64,000 bases of DNA. It comes from Rhizobium sp. 16-449-1b. Its GTDB lineage: Bacteria > Pseudomonadota > Alphaproteobacteria > Rhizobiales > Rhizobiaceae. Below the pieces are notes generated by a model. It ran no database searches. It was given only the letters and a program-made list of their open reading frames with translations, and was not told the DNA's origin. Shown in pieces: positions 27,190-36,165 of this stretch (within the stretch, counting starts at the first letter, position 1; each line of letters starts with the position of its first letter). The stretch lies in the NCBI RefSeq assembly GCF_017741935.1, contig NZ_JAGHMH010000021.1, forward strand, positions 310,001-374,000, written 5' to 3'. The position numbers were made by a program, and so were the translations under genes.

Positions 27190-28016
27190 GCCCGACGGGC
27201 CTCCAGATAGGCCTTGAGCGCCTCGGGCTCGTCGGTCTGGAAGACGCTGATGCCGGCATCGATCAGCCGGCCCCAGATGCGGTCGGGATCGACAAGCGCG
27301 GTCTTGTCGATCCATTCGCCGCTGGCTTCCATATTGAGCGTGTTCATCCACAGAGCCATGCCGGCATCGCGGAATGTCTGGCGATGTTCGATGATCGTTT
27401 CCAGCCGGTCGAAGCGCATTTCGCACATGAACGGCTTGATCTCAGACAGCAGGGCCATGGTGTCATGGATGCCTTCACCCGTGAATTTCGACATCGCCAT
27501 GAAGGCAACGCCGTCGATATCCTGCGCACGAACCCAGTCCAGTTCCTCGCGGTTTATGACGCGGGTCTTCAGGTCCACATAGGACGCGGCGTTCATCTCG
27601 CGCGCGCAGGCGGCCACTTCGGAAAACAGGCCGCGATCCTTGAGGTCGAGATCGGCGAAGATGCGGCCGCGGATGATTTCCAGCGCCTGCTTCAAGGTCG
27701 GGATGCGCTGGTCTGTCGCGGCGCGGTGTTCGCCACCATCGTCTTCACGCAAGGCAATCGCCTGCAGCTCGGCCATCGTGAAGGTTTCGGCATCACGATC
27801 GATGCCGGCCACGCGCAGCAGCGTATCGTCGTGCATGATGAAGAGTTCGCCATCGGCGCTCTTGCGGATATCGAGTTCGACAACGTTGGCGCCAACGGCA
27901 ATCGCGCGCTCGATGGCCGCGAGGCTGTTTTCCGGTGCGCCATGCCATGCGCCACGATGGGCAACGATGGCGGGATCGCGTTTCTGGTCGGCGATATAAT
28001 CTACGTAATGCGTCAT
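27186..28016 (-). CDS. Glycerophosphodiester phosphodiesterase family protein (copy 1)
   Basis: A 276-residue cytoplasmic GDPD TIM-barrel enzyme. Motifs: AHRGAWHGAPENSLAAI (HRG and PEN), VVELDIRKSADGELFIMHDD (ExD and HD), and LDLKDRG in mid-protein. GDPDs hydrolyse glycerophosphodiesters, normally to glycerol 3-phosphate and an alcohol. No signal peptide, so the substrate must be imported. It is a tandem paralogue of the next upstream gene; both end in near-identical sequence (IWGRLIDAGISVFQTDEPEA here). The ATG at 28016 gives the same length as its twin. Confidence 0.9.
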   Translation of the reverse strand: MTHYVDYIADQKRDPAIVAHRGAWHGAPENSLAAIERAIAVGANVVELDIRKSADGELFIMHDDTLLRVAGIDRDAETFTMAELQAIALREDDGGEHRAATDQRIPTLKQALEIIRGRIFADLDLKDRGLFSEVAACAREMNAASYVDLKTRVINREELDWVRAQDIDGVAFMAMSKFTGEGIHDTMALLSEIKPFMCEMRFDRLETIIEHRQTFRDAGMALWMNTLNMEASGEWIDKTALVDPDRIWGRLIDAGISVFQTDEPEALKAYLEARRA

Positions 28017-28038
28017 TTCATTCTTCCTTGGAGAGTAT

Positions 28039-28869
28039 TCAGGCGCGGCGGGCCGCGAGATAGGATTTGAGAGCGGCGGCCTCGTCGGTCTGGATGACCG
28101 AGATGCCAGCATCGATCAGCCGTCCCCAGACGGCATCGGGATCGGCAAGGGCCGCTGTATCGGTGAAATCAGCGCAGGCGACGCTGTCGAGCGTGTTCAC
28201 CCAAAGCGCCATGCCGTTTCGGCGTCTGATATCGTTGAGCGCGGAGAGCTGTTGAAGGTCGTCGAAATAGACCTCGCAGACGCCAGGCATCAGGTCGCCG
28301 AGCAGCGCCAATTGCGCGGCTGCACCCGGAACGTTGAGGCGGGTCTTGGCCATGAACAGAACATCATGCGGCAGGACCGTCTCACGGATCCAGCCGAGGT
28401 CCTTTTCATTTCTCAGCGAGGCCCAGAAATCGACCTGCTGCTCGACGCCCATGGCCTTTGCGAGAGCGATCACATCCGGGATCACCTCGCGTTCCTTGAC
28501 GTCGAGATGCAGGAAGATGCGCCCGCGCGTGAGCTCGAACACTTCGGCGAGGCGTGGCAGCTTCTCAAGCGTGAAGGCGTTGCCTTCACCGCCATCGCGG
28601 TCGCGCAAGCGCAGCACCGCCAGGTCGGCCGATGCCAGCGATTCGGGCCGCTGATCGAGCCCGGCCATGCGCTCCAGCGTTTCGTCATGCAGCAGAAACA
28701 ACCCGCCATCGGCGCTGCGGCGAATGTCGATCTCAACGACATCATAATCGGCATCGATGGCGCGCTGGATGGCAGACAAACTGTTTTCCGGCGCATTGCG
28801 CCAGATGCCGCGATGCGCAACCACGGCGCAATCGCGGGTCTTGTCGGCAATAAACTCCCTGTAGGTCAC
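28039..28869 (-). CDS. Glycerophosphodiester phosphodiesterase family protein (copy 2)
   Basis: A 276-residue twin of the adjacent gene, with AHRGIWRNAPENSLSAI, VVEIDIRRSADGGLFLLHDE and LHLDVKERE at matching positions and the C-terminus VWGRLIDAGISVIQTDEAAA. All catalytic residues visible in copy 1 are kept, so both should be active; divergence in the middle suggests different head-group preference. The GTG at 28869 overlaps the ATPase stop (GTGA). A 22-base gap separates it from copy 1. Confidence 0.9.
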   Translation of the reverse strand: MTYREFIADKTRDCAVVAHRGIWRNAPENSLSAIQRAIDADYDVVEIDIRRSADGGLFLLHDETLERMAGLDQRPESLASADLAVLRLRDRDGGEGNAFTLEKLPRLAEVFELTRGRIFLHLDVKEREVIPDVIALAKAMGVEQQVDFWASLRNEKDLGWIRETVLPHDVLFMAKTRLNVPGAAAQLALLGDLMPGVCEVYFDDLQQLSALNDIRRRNGMALWVNTLDSVACADFTDTAALADPDAVWGRLIDAGISVIQTDEAAALKSYLAARRA

Positions 28870-29990
28870 TGGTATTCTTTCACCGAAGCCGAGTTCGCGT
28901 CACGGAAGGCATTGGGAATGGCGCGACCGGTCTGGCCATCGAAGAGATGCAGACGCGCCTCGGGGAAGGAGAGCGACAGCGTCCTTGATGTATCGATCTC
29001 GACGCCGAAGGGCATGGCGATCCTGAGGCCCTGCTCGGCGATCCTGGTTTCGAGGATTTCGTGCGAACCGAGGTCTTCTCGGTAACGGACTTCCGTCTTG
29101 ATCGACCCGCCGTTATTGACGGTGATATCTTCCGGTCGAATGCCAAGCTGGAACGTGCCTGTACCGGCGTAATTCGCAACCACCTGACCATCGGCCAGCC
29201 GCAGCACCCGACCATCGCCCTCGACCTGCAGGATATTCATCGGCGGCGAGCCGATGAATTTGGCGACGAAGACGGAAGCGGGATTGTGATAGATCGCCTT
29301 CGGCGTATCGAACTGCTCGATATGACCCTTGTTGAGAATGAGGATACGGTCGGCCAGCGTCATCGCCTCGACCTGATCGTGGGTGACGAAGACGCTGGTG
29401 GCGCCGATGCGGCGATGTAGTTCGGCAAGCTCGACGCGCATGTCGTGGCGCAGCTGCGCATCGAGGTTGGACAGCGGCTCGTCGAAGAGCAGCACGCCGG
29501 GCTCGCGGATGATAGCGCGGCCGATCGCGACACGCTGGCGCTGGCCACCGGAGAGTTGGCCTGGCTTGCGGGCGAGGAAATCGGCAAGGCCGAGCATCTT
29601 GGCGACGTCGGCAACCCGCTTGTTGCGCTCGGCCTTGGAGACACCTGACACCTTCAGGCTATAAGCCATGTTTTCGGCCACCGTCATATGCGGGTAAAGC
29701 GCATAGTTCTGGAACACCATGGCGCAGCCGCGATGTTTTGGTTCCAGATCCTGCACTTCACGACCGCCGATGACGATCTTGCCGTCTGAGACACGTTCCA
29801 GACCGGCGATCATCTGCAGCAGCGTGGACTTGCCGCAGCCGGACGGGCCGAGCACGACGGTGAATTCACCGGGGCGCAAGGTCACGTCGATCGGCGGGAT
29901 GATGGTGTTCTTGGCGTCATATGATTTGGTGACGCCGATCAGATCGATCTCGGCCGCGGCGGCGCGAATGGCTGTGTCGATGGCGGTCAT
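28866..29990 (-). CDS. ugpC: ABC importer ATPase (UgpC/MalK type)
   Basis: A 374-residue ATPase of the sugar/glycerol-3-phosphate importer class. Walker A GPSGCGKSTLLQMIAGL (about residues 49-65), signature LSGGQRQRVAIGRA, Walker B VLLFDEPLSNLDAQLR, switch His in VFVTHDQVEAM, and a C-terminal TOBE/regulatory domain (about 240-350; FQLGIRPEDITV). It lies 4 bases after the permease stop and overlaps GDPD copy 2. The symbol is given because of the operon; specificity comes from the binding protein. Confidence 0.9.
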   Translation of the reverse strand: MTAIDTAIRAAAAEIDLIGVTKSYDAKNTIIPPIDVTLRPGEFTVVLGPSGCGKSTLLQMIAGLERVSDGKIVIGGREVQDLEPKHRGCAMVFQNYALYPHMTVAENMAYSLKVSGVSKAERNKRVADVAKMLGLADFLARKPGQLSGGQRQRVAIGRAIIREPGVLLFDEPLSNLDAQLRHDMRVELAELHRRIGATSVFVTHDQVEAMTLADRILILNKGHIEQFDTPKAIYHNPASVFVAKFIGSPPMNILQVEGDGRVLRLADGQVVANYAGTGTFQLGIRPEDITVNNGGSIKTEVRYREDLGSHEILETRIAEQGLRIAMPFGVEIDTSRTLSLSFPEARLHLFDGQTGRAIPNAFRDANSASVKEYQ

Positions 29991-29994
29991 GGGA

Positions 29995-30912
29995 TCATTT
30001 CTCCGAAAGAACGAGGCCCTGGACGAGAAAGCGCTGCAAAAGGGCGATCATCGTGAGCGGAACGAGGGAGACGAGCACGGCGCCGGCCATGATCATCGGG
30101 AAATCGGGTACTTGGCCGTCGGCATCGGGCACGAGACGGGCAAGGCCGACGACGGCGGTCTGCATGTCGGGCGTCGAGGCGCCGACCAGCGGCCACAGAT
30201 ATTGCGTCCAGCCACTGAGGAAGGTGAGCACGAACAGCGAGGCAAAACTGGTGCGTGCGAGCGGCAGAAGGATGTCGATCAGGAAGCGGATCGGCCCTGC
30301 CCCGTCCATGCGCGCCGCCTTGAAAAGATCCTTCGGCAGCGTCAGGAAGAATTGACGGAACAGGAACGTGCCGGTGCCATGCGCGACCAACGGCGCGATG
30401 AGGCCGAAATGGGTGTCGAGCACGCTGAGTTCTAGGTGGACGGGCGCGCTAAACATCATCTCGATCAGGCTGTTGAGTCCGGTGAAATCGAGCACAGCAT
30501 TCAGCGGCGAAAAGATGTTTGAGGCCACCTGATAGGTGGTGATGACGCGGATATCGAGCGGCAGCATGATGGTGGCAAGGATCAGCGCGAATGCCACGCC
30601 CGCCCAGCGAATACGGAAATAGACGATCGCATAGGCCGAGAGAAACGACAGGACGCAGGTGGCCAGCGCATTGGAGAAGGCCACGATCAGGCTGTTCAGC
30701 ATCTGGATCGGGATGCGCGTATCGTGGATGACCTTGCCCATATTGGCAAAAAGCTCGGTGCCCGGCACCCAGGCAAGACCGTTGCGCAGCATGTATTCAT
30801 AGGACTGCGACGCGGTGGAGAGCGTCAGATACAGCGGCCCGACGATATAGAGAATGCCGATGGCAAGCAGGATGCTGGCAACGATGTTAATGGAGCGTGC
30901 GTTTTCGACCAT
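29995..30912 (-). CDS. ugpE: ABC importer permease (UgpE type)
   Basis: A 305-residue inner-membrane permease with six predicted helices. It has the cytoplasmic EAA loop KAARMDGAGPIRFLIDILLP, a periplasmic loop after LYLTLSTASQSYEYMLRNG, and a last helix ending VLSEK. It pairs with the permease encoded 3 bases upstream to form the channel. The ATG at 30912 lies directly behind the previous gene's stop. Confidence 0.9.
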   Translation of the reverse strand: MVENARSINIVASILLAIGILYIVGPLYLTLSTASQSYEYMLRNGLAWVPGTELFANMGKVIHDTRIPIQMLNSLIVAFSNALATCVLSFLSAYAIVYFRIRWAGVAFALILATIMLPLDIRVITTYQVASNIFSPLNAVLDFTGLNSLIEMMFSAPVHLELSVLDTHFGLIAPLVAHGTGTFLFRQFFLTLPKDLFKAARMDGAGPIRFLIDILLPLARTSFASLFVLTFLSGWTQYLWPLVGASTPDMQTAVVGLARLVPDADGQVPDFPMIMAGAVLVSLVPLTMIALLQRFLVQGLVLSEK

Positions 30913-30915
30913 GGC

Positions 30916-31806
30916 TCAGCGCTCGTAATTGATGCGCCGGCCGAGGAAGAAGAACTGGCAGGCTGCGAGAATAAGGACGAAGACCATGAGAATGGCCGTC
31001 TGGGTGGAGGCGCCGGAAAGATCGAAGCCACGGAAACCATCGACGTAGATCTTGTAGACGAGCAGCGTCGTCGAGCCGCCCGGGCCACCGCCGGTAATGG
31101 TGTCGATCAAAGCGAAGACCGAGGTGATGCTTTCGGTGAATTCCAGAACGAAGGTCAGGAACAGCTGCGGCATGATCAGCGGCAGTTGCACATCGAAGAT
31201 GCGGCGCCACGGGCCGGCGCCATCCATGGCGGCCGCCTGATACATCGTGGGCGGGATCGAGCGCAGGCCGGCAAGCAGGATGACGAAATTGAACGGAATG
31301 CCACTCCAGACATGCGCGGCGACCAGCGTCACGAAAGCGTCCGTGCCGTTTATGCCGGGGTTCCACAGGCCGGGAAACAGCGTGTTGAGCGGCGCCATCA
31401 GCCCCACGAACGGATTGAAGATGAAGGCAAAGACGACGCCGATCGACGCCCCGGCAATGCCCTTCGGCCAGACGAGAATGTTGCGCGCGGTATAGGAGAG
31501 ACCGATCTTCCGGTCTGCCGCGATCGCCAGCATCAGCGGCACGACGACCGCAAGCGAAGACGCCGTCAGCATGAAGATGACCGTGCGGCCCGTGGCCGCC
31601 CAGAATTCGGGATCGCCGAGCACGCGCTGAAAATTCTGCAGGCCGACGAATTCCGAGCCGCCACCGAAGGGCTGTTCGAGGAAAAACGACCAATAGAAGG
31701 CCTGGAAGACCGGCACATAGAAGAACAGCACGATCAGCAGCATCATGGGGGCCAGCAGAAGAGCCGGTAGCCAGCGATGGCTGAACAGAGAGGAATCCGA
31801 CGACAT
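30916..31806 (-). CDS. ugpA: ABC importer permease (UgpA type)
   Basis: A 296-residue permease, first of the pair. N-terminal LPALLLAPMMLLIVLFFYVP and FYWSFFLEQPFGGG, EAA loop YQAAAMDGAGPWRRIFDVQL, and TITGGGPGGSTTLLVYKIY, all typical of UgpA/MalF-type subunits. It is separated from the binding-protein gene by 71 bases holding a strong stem-loop, the usual arrangement that lets binding protein be made in excess. Confidence 0.9.
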   Translation of the reverse strand: MSSDSSLFSHRWLPALLLAPMMLLIVLFFYVPVFQAFYWSFFLEQPFGGGSEFVGLQNFQRVLGDPEFWAATGRTVIFMLTASSLAVVVPLMLAIAADRKIGLSYTARNILVWPKGIAGASIGVVFAFIFNPFVGLMAPLNTLFPGLWNPGINGTDAFVTLVAAHVWSGIPFNFVILLAGLRSIPPTMYQAAAMDGAGPWRRIFDVQLPLIMPQLFLTFVLEFTESITSVFALIDTITGGGPGGSTTLLVYKIYVDGFRGFDLSGASTQTAILMVFVLILAACQFFFLGRRINYER

Positions 31807-31830
31807 GAAGGCACTTCCAAATGAGAGAAG

Positions 31831-31855
31831 GCATGGGGCGAAAGACGCCCCATGC
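31831..31855 (-). other. Stem-loop between ugpB-like and ugpA-like genes
   Basis: Perfect 10-bp arms GCATGGGGCG (31831-31840) and CGCCCCATGC (31846-31855) with a 5-base loop lie 22 bases after the binding-protein stop, followed on the minus strand by pyrimidine-rich sequence. Likely an attenuating or mRNA-stabilising hairpin of the kind seen after binding-protein genes. Confidence 0.6.
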
Positions 31856-31877
31856 GACGAAGGCTAGGCGAAACGGA

Positions 31878-33188
31878 TCAGGGAAGCTTCTTGCCCTTGT
31901 AAGTCTGCTCGAAGCGGCGCAGCAGCTGGTCACCACGCTTCTTGGTATTGTCGAGCGCGACCTGCATTGTCTGCTGACCGGCAAAGGCTTTCTGCGTCTC
32001 TTCCATGAAGACTTCGCGGAACTGCACGTAGAAGCCGAGGCGGATGCCGCGGGTATCAGGCGTTGCCGGCTGGTTCATGGATTCGACGCCAACCTTGGCG
32101 GTCGCATATTTCGGCGAGTTCGCCTCGTCGCTCTTGGCAATCGCATCGAGAACGTCGGTGGTGACGGGCACGTAACCGGTGTTGGCCGTGAAGAACATCT
32201 GCTGTTCCGGCTTGCGCAGGAAGTCGAGGAACGCCTTGGCAGCGTCGATCTCGGCCTTGTCGTGACCCTTCATGACGTAGATGGAGGCGCCGCCGACAAA
32301 GGTGTTGTGGCGCTCATAGCCCTTGTACATCGGCGCCATGGTGACGGTCAGCTGGTACTTGCCGTCGAATGCCTTGGCAGCGGCGGCGTAGGACCCGGAA
32401 GACTGTTCCATCATCGCGCATTCGCCGGCATTGAAGGCGGCGGTGTAGTTGCCGGCCTTGGTATCGGCAGCCAGGCGAACGAGACCTTCCTTGCGCCACT
32501 CAACCAGGTTGGCGAGGTGCTTGGCGGCGAAGGTGGTGTTGATCACATATTCCGCGTCCAGACCATCATAGCCGTTGTGCTTGGTGGCAATCGGCAGGCC
32601 GTGACGGGCGGAGAACTGCTCCAGCACGCGCCAGGTGTCGCCATCGGTGACGAACGGGCAGGTATGGCCGGCAGCCTTCAGCTTGCGCGCGGCTTCGATC
32701 ACGTCTTCCCAGGTCTGGGGGGTCTCGGTGATGCCCACTTTCTCGAGTTCGGTCTTGTTGGTGTAGAACAGCAGCGTCGAGGAATTGTACGGCTGGGCGA
32801 AGAGCTTGCCGCCCGAGGTCTCGTAATAGGCGCGCGCGCCCGCGATATACTGATCCCACTTGACGTCGGGCATCAGATCCTGGACCGGCTCGACGGCATC
32901 GGACAGCATCAGGTCGAGCGTACCGGCATCGAAGAACTGGATCAGCACCGGGTGGTTCTTGGCGCGATAGGCGGCAATCGCCTTCTGCATCGACACCTCG
33001 TAAGAGCCCTGACCGACGCAGTTGACGTGGTGCTCGCTCTGCGACGCGTTAAAGGCGTCGCACTGAGCCTTGATCGCGGTCTCGACTGGACCGGTATTGC
33101 CATACCAGAATTCGATATTCGTCGCCTGGGCCGAGCCTGCGCCGGCCATCACGGCGGCTATGGCCGCCAAAGTAAACTTGTTCATCAT
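31878..33188 (-). CDS. ugpB: ABC importer binding protein, UgpB-like
   Basis: A 436-residue periplasmic protein: signal peptide MMNKFTLAAIAAVMAGAGSA (cleavage near AQA), then NIEFWYGNTGPVETAIKAQC and YRAKNHPVLIQFFDAGTLDL, as in glycerol-3-phosphate/glycerophosphodiester binding proteins of family 1. GQGSYEVSMQKAIAAYRAK and YNSSTLLFYTNKTELEKVG follow the same plan. Two Met codons start the frame (33188, 33185). It heads the operon with ugpAEC, two GDPDs and an IMPase. The ROK regulator gene is divergent, with two repeat boxes between. Confidence 0.9.
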   Translation of the reverse strand: MMNKFTLAAIAAVMAGAGSAQATNIEFWYGNTGPVETAIKAQCDAFNASQSEHHVNCVGQGSYEVSMQKAIAAYRAKNHPVLIQFFDAGTLDLMLSDAVEPVQDLMPDVKWDQYIAGARAYYETSGGKLFAQPYNSSTLLFYTNKTELEKVGITETPQTWEDVIEAARKLKAAGHTCPFVTDGDTWRVLEQFSARHGLPIATKHNGYDGLDAEYVINTTFAAKHLANLVEWRKEGLVRLAADTKAGNYTAAFNAGECAMMEQSSGSYAAAAKAFDGKYQLTVTMAPMYKGYERHNTFVGGASIYVMKGHDKAEIDAAKAFLDFLRKPEQQMFFTANTGYVPVTTDVLDAIAKSDEANSPKYATAKVGVESMNQPATPDTRGIRLGFYVQFREVFMEETQKAFAGQQTMQVALDNTKKRGDQLLRRFEQTYKGKKLP

Positions 33189-33243
33189 CGCCCTCGCCTT
33201 TTCGGGTCGACCGAGCCCCGCTCGATCTCTGACGGCGGCTTAC

Positions 33244-33259
33244 TACACTTTGTGTGTAA
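33244..33259. promoter_or_regulatory. Candidate ROK-regulator box 1
   Basis: TACACTTTGTGTGTAA, containing the inverted arms TACAC and GTGTA around a 5-base centre, 56 bases upstream of the ugpB-like start. It shares 12 of 16 bases with box 2 about 100 bp away. Repressor identity is inferred from the adjacent ROK gene. Confidence 0.55.
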
Positions 33260-33344
33260 CATTTACATGACGGCGAAAATCGCTTGAAAGAACCGTTATT
33301 CGCCGGTAATCAGGCTTAGGTTGCAATGAAGGCAATGCGATTAT

Positions 33345-33360
33345 TACACTTTTGCAGTAA
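33345..33360. promoter_or_regulatory. Candidate ROK-regulator box 2
   Basis: TACACTTTTGCAGTAA, 12 bases before the TTG start of the ROK gene. It matches box 1 at its first eight and last four bases. The position suggests autoregulation, and the pair of boxes could allow looping across the divergent promoters. Confidence 0.5.
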
Positions 33361-33371
33361 GGTGTCTGGGC

Positions 33372-34532
33372 TTGGCAGGTGTTTACGTACCGGAGGCATT
33401 GATTGCCCCACGCTTTCTGCGACTGCACGAGACGACGGTTGTTTCGTCCAACGAGCGCAAGTTGTTGCAGCTGATCTGGCGCAATCCCGGCATCTCCCGA
33501 TCGGAAATCACCGGCCATACCGACCTGACGCAGCAATCGGTTCATCGCATCCTCGATCACCTTGCCGAGCGTGATGTCATCCGGCTCGGATCAGCGAAAC
33601 CGGGCCTGGGACGCGGCCAGCCAAGCCCGATGCTCAACCTGAACGGCGGCCACGCTTATGCCTGCGGCATCTCGGTCAACACCGACATCATCGGCATCTG
33701 CCTCATCGATCTGGCCGGAAAAATTCTTGGCGAGCGGGAAGTCCCGTTGCGTGAATTGACGATGCACCACGCTCTCCGGCTGGTGAAGCAGCAGGTCGAG
33801 GAACTGCAGCGCCAGAACAATCTTGCCGAGGACAATTTCTTCGGCATCGGCTTTGCAATCGCCGGCTATCATGTCGACGGCACGCGTCATAACGCGCCCT
33901 TGCCGCTTCACGAATGGTCGATGATCGAACTCGGCCCAATCATTACCGACCTGTTTGACCGACCGGCGTGGGTGGTCAACGGCGGAAAGTCCGGGGCCAT
34001 CGCGGAATCGATGTTCGGCATCGGCCGGTTCATCAGGCACTTCGCCTATCTGAGTTTCAATTACGGCTTCGGCGGTGGCGTCATCATCGACGGGGAACTT
34101 CTGCAGGGTGGCAACGGCAATGCGGGCGAATTCTCCGGCCTCTATGATGAGATTGAGACGGACAGCCGTCCCGCTCTGCAATATCTAATCGACCGGGTGA
34201 ACCGGAATGGTATCGACGTTCCCTCGATCCACTATATGCGCCGCCATTTCAATCGAGACTGGCCCGGCGTATTGGAATGGGTGGACGAGGTGACGCCGGC
34301 CTACATCCGGCTCGTCAACGCCATCCGCGCGACGCTGGACCCGCAGGCGATCGTCTTCGGCGGCCAGATCCCGCCCGCTTTGGCGTCCATGCTGATCGAA
34401 CGGACGAAGATTTTCGATCGTCCCCGCTACGGCGTACACCGCGGCGGCCCGAAGCTGATCGTATCGGAAATCGCCAGCGACGCGGCAGCCATGGGGGCCG
34501 CCATCATGCCGTTCCGCCGGATGTTTTATTAG
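33372..34532 (+). CDS. ROK-family transcriptional regulator
   Basis: A 386-residue regulator with an N-terminal winged helix (about residues 28-65; ERKLLQLIWRNPGISRSEIT, LTQQSVHRILDHLAE) and a C-terminal ROK sugar-kinase-like domain (YGFGGGVIIDGELLQGGNGN, then AGEFSGLY). The Cys-rich zinc motif usual after this point (CxCGxxGC) is missing. The likely start is TTG at 33372, 7 bases after AAGGTG; another TTG at 33399 is possible. It faces the Ugp operon and probably represses it, in place of the PhoB control known for E. coli ugp. Confidence 0.87.
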   Translation: MAGVYVPEALIAPRFLRLHETTVVSSNERKLLQLIWRNPGISRSEITGHTDLTQQSVHRILDHLAERDVIRLGSAKPGLGRGQPSPMLNLNGGHAYACGISVNTDIIGICLIDLAGKILGEREVPLRELTMHHALRLVKQQVEELQRQNNLAEDNFFGIGFAIAGYHVDGTRHNAPLPLHEWSMIELGPIITDLFDRPAWVVNGGKSGAIAESMFGIGRFIRHFAYLSFNYGFGGGVIIDGELLQGGNGNAGEFSGLYDEIETDSRPALQYLIDRVNRNGIDVPSIHYMRRHFNRDWPGVLEWVDEVTPAYIRLVNAIRATLDPQAIVFGGQIPPALASMLIERTKIFDRPRYGVHRGGPKLIVSEIASDAAAMGAAIMPFRRMFY

Positions 34533-34662
34533 TCGTCGGGTCAGAGATAACGGCGAGGTCCGCAAGCAACCGGGATCTCCTCGCTAATACAGCAGTAGCA
34601 AGCTCAAGGATTTCGGCCGCGAGCGCGAAGGCGGGCGGGGTCCGTTATGGTCGCCGGCAGCC

Positions 34663-36165
34663 CTACGATAGACTGTTGTGTTTGCGAACAGCAGGCATGG
34701 CTAGAGCGACCATCTCTGCCGCCTCCACATCGGCACTCCTGGGCGCCTCCGACATCTTCACTCTAACCCGTTCAAGAACATCGTCGCGATCGACGCGCGT
34801 GACCCGTCCATTCGCGACAACCAGACGGCCGTCGACAAGGACGGTTCTCACCGCATCTCGGCGCGCCCGATGCAGCACCACATCGGAGATCGGCGTACGC
34901 GCGTCCACGAACGGCCGTTCAACCAACCTGCGATCAAGCAAGACGACATCAGCCCGCTGCCCGCATTCCAGCCGCCCCGATAGACCGCCGAACCCAACCG
35001 TGCGAGCACCGTTCTCACTCGCCTGTCGCAGCACTTCCGTGGCCTCGACGCGCTCGGAAAACAGTTCCGTGCCCCGATGCAGCGCCCATACCAGTTTGAT
35101 TTCGAGCAGCATGTCGCGATCGTCCGCAATGTTTGACTGATCGATACCCAGCGCGACACGGACACCGGCCTTCGCCAACTTGGCGATCTCTGCGCGGCCG
35201 CTTCCTAGCCGTAGACCTGAGGACGCATTGTGGCAGACCGAACATCCGCACGAAGCCAGCACCTCGGCATCGCCCTCATCGAGCCAATTGCAATGGCCGA
35301 ATGTGACATTGGAACCAAGCAGCCCGAGACCCTCGAGATATCTGACTGCCGATTTGCCAAAGCGCTGGCGCGCAAAATCCGCCTGTCGCTTGGTTTCAAC
35401 GAGATGCATGTGGATCTGCGAACCCGACGATCTGGCAGCGGATGCAACGGCTTCCAGAAGGCCATCGGAACACCAATGCAGGTTGGCCGGCGCGTAGTTG
35501 ACGCGAAGCCGGGTGTTTGCGGCATGACGCGCACGAAGCGTTTCGTGGAAATTGATGTAGGCGTCGACACCGGCGCCTTTCGGATAGAGCCGGGCGGCAA
35601 ACCAGTCCCGCGCGGCCGGGGGCATGTCCGAAAGCACCGCATCGTCGCCATCGTAGGCGAGGACATTGCGGTCCCGCAGCATTGCGCTGTAGCCGGCGCG
35701 CATGCCGATTTCGTCATAGGCGGCTATAACCTCGTCGGCAGTCGAGTGCCACGCGTCACTGTCGCCTGCCAGACCGCTGGCGATGTGGTGAACTGTCGTT
35801 GTCCCGCTTTCGAGCATCTCGATCGCGCTGAACAGCGTATCCAGCCGTGGGCCGACCGAACGCATCGCGCGAAACTGCGGCAGCCAAAATTCCAGTGGCT
35901 CGAAAGGGATACCCGCCATCAGCGGTGTGATGCCGAAATGATGGTGGCTGTTGACGAGACCGGGCATGGCGATGAAGCCTTTTCCGCCATAACGTGGCAG
36001 ATGTTCATTGCCGCCAAGCATCCCGCGCAAGGGACCGATCTGCGCAATCACGCCTTCATGTATTCGGATCGCCACGTCGTGGCGAAGCTGCATTTGCCCG
36101 GATGCGTCCGCGCCCACCAGCGCGATATCAGCCTCGACGATGCAGCTATTGACGTCCTTGTTCAT
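34663..36165 (-). CDS. Amidohydrolase superfamily deaminase/hydrolase (ATZ/TRZ-like), copy A
   Basis: A 500-residue metal-dependent hydrolase. Metal ligands: HHHFG within AMPGLVNSHHHFGI (about residues 70-74), a His in SQIHMHLVETKRQA, a His in TFGHCNWLDEGD, and an Asp in VALGIDQSNIADD. The C-terminal composite domain reads RLECGQRADVVLLD. Relatives deaminate or dechlorinate N-heterocycles (cytosine/guanine deaminase, TrzN/AtzA, SsnA); the substrate is not known here. The start at 36165 overlaps the questin-oxidase-like stop (ATGA), so the two are cotranscribed. It converges on the ROK gene with 130 bases between. Confidence 0.88.
   Translation of the reverse strand: MNKDVNSCIVEADIALVGADASGQMQLRHDVAIRIHEGVIAQIGPLRGMLGGNEHLPRYGGKGFIAMPGLVNSHHHFGITPLMAGIPFEPLEFWLPQFRAMRSVGPRLDTLFSAIEMLESGTTTVHHIASGLAGDSDAWHSTADEVIAAYDEIGMRAGYSAMLRDRNVLAYDGDDAVLSDMPPAARDWFAARLYPKGAGVDAYINFHETLRARHAANTRLRVNYAPANLHWCSDGLLEAVASAARSSGSQIHMHLVETKRQADFARQRFGKSAVRYLEGLGLLGSNVTFGHCNWLDEGDAEVLASCGCSVCHNASSGLRLGSGRAEIAKLAKAGVRVALGIDQSNIADDRDMLLEIKLVWALHRGTELFSERVEATEVLRQASENGARTVGFGGLSGRLECGQRADVVLLDRRLVERPFVDARTPISDVVLHRARRDAVRTVLVDGRLVVANGRVTRVDRDDVLERVRVKMSEAPRSADVEAAEMVALAMPAVRKHNSLS

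Noticed and set aside
31821..33287. Plus-strand open frame of 488 codons opposite the ugpB-like gene
   Set aside because: Shadow of a clear binding-protein gene; no signal peptide or family feature in the antisense reading.
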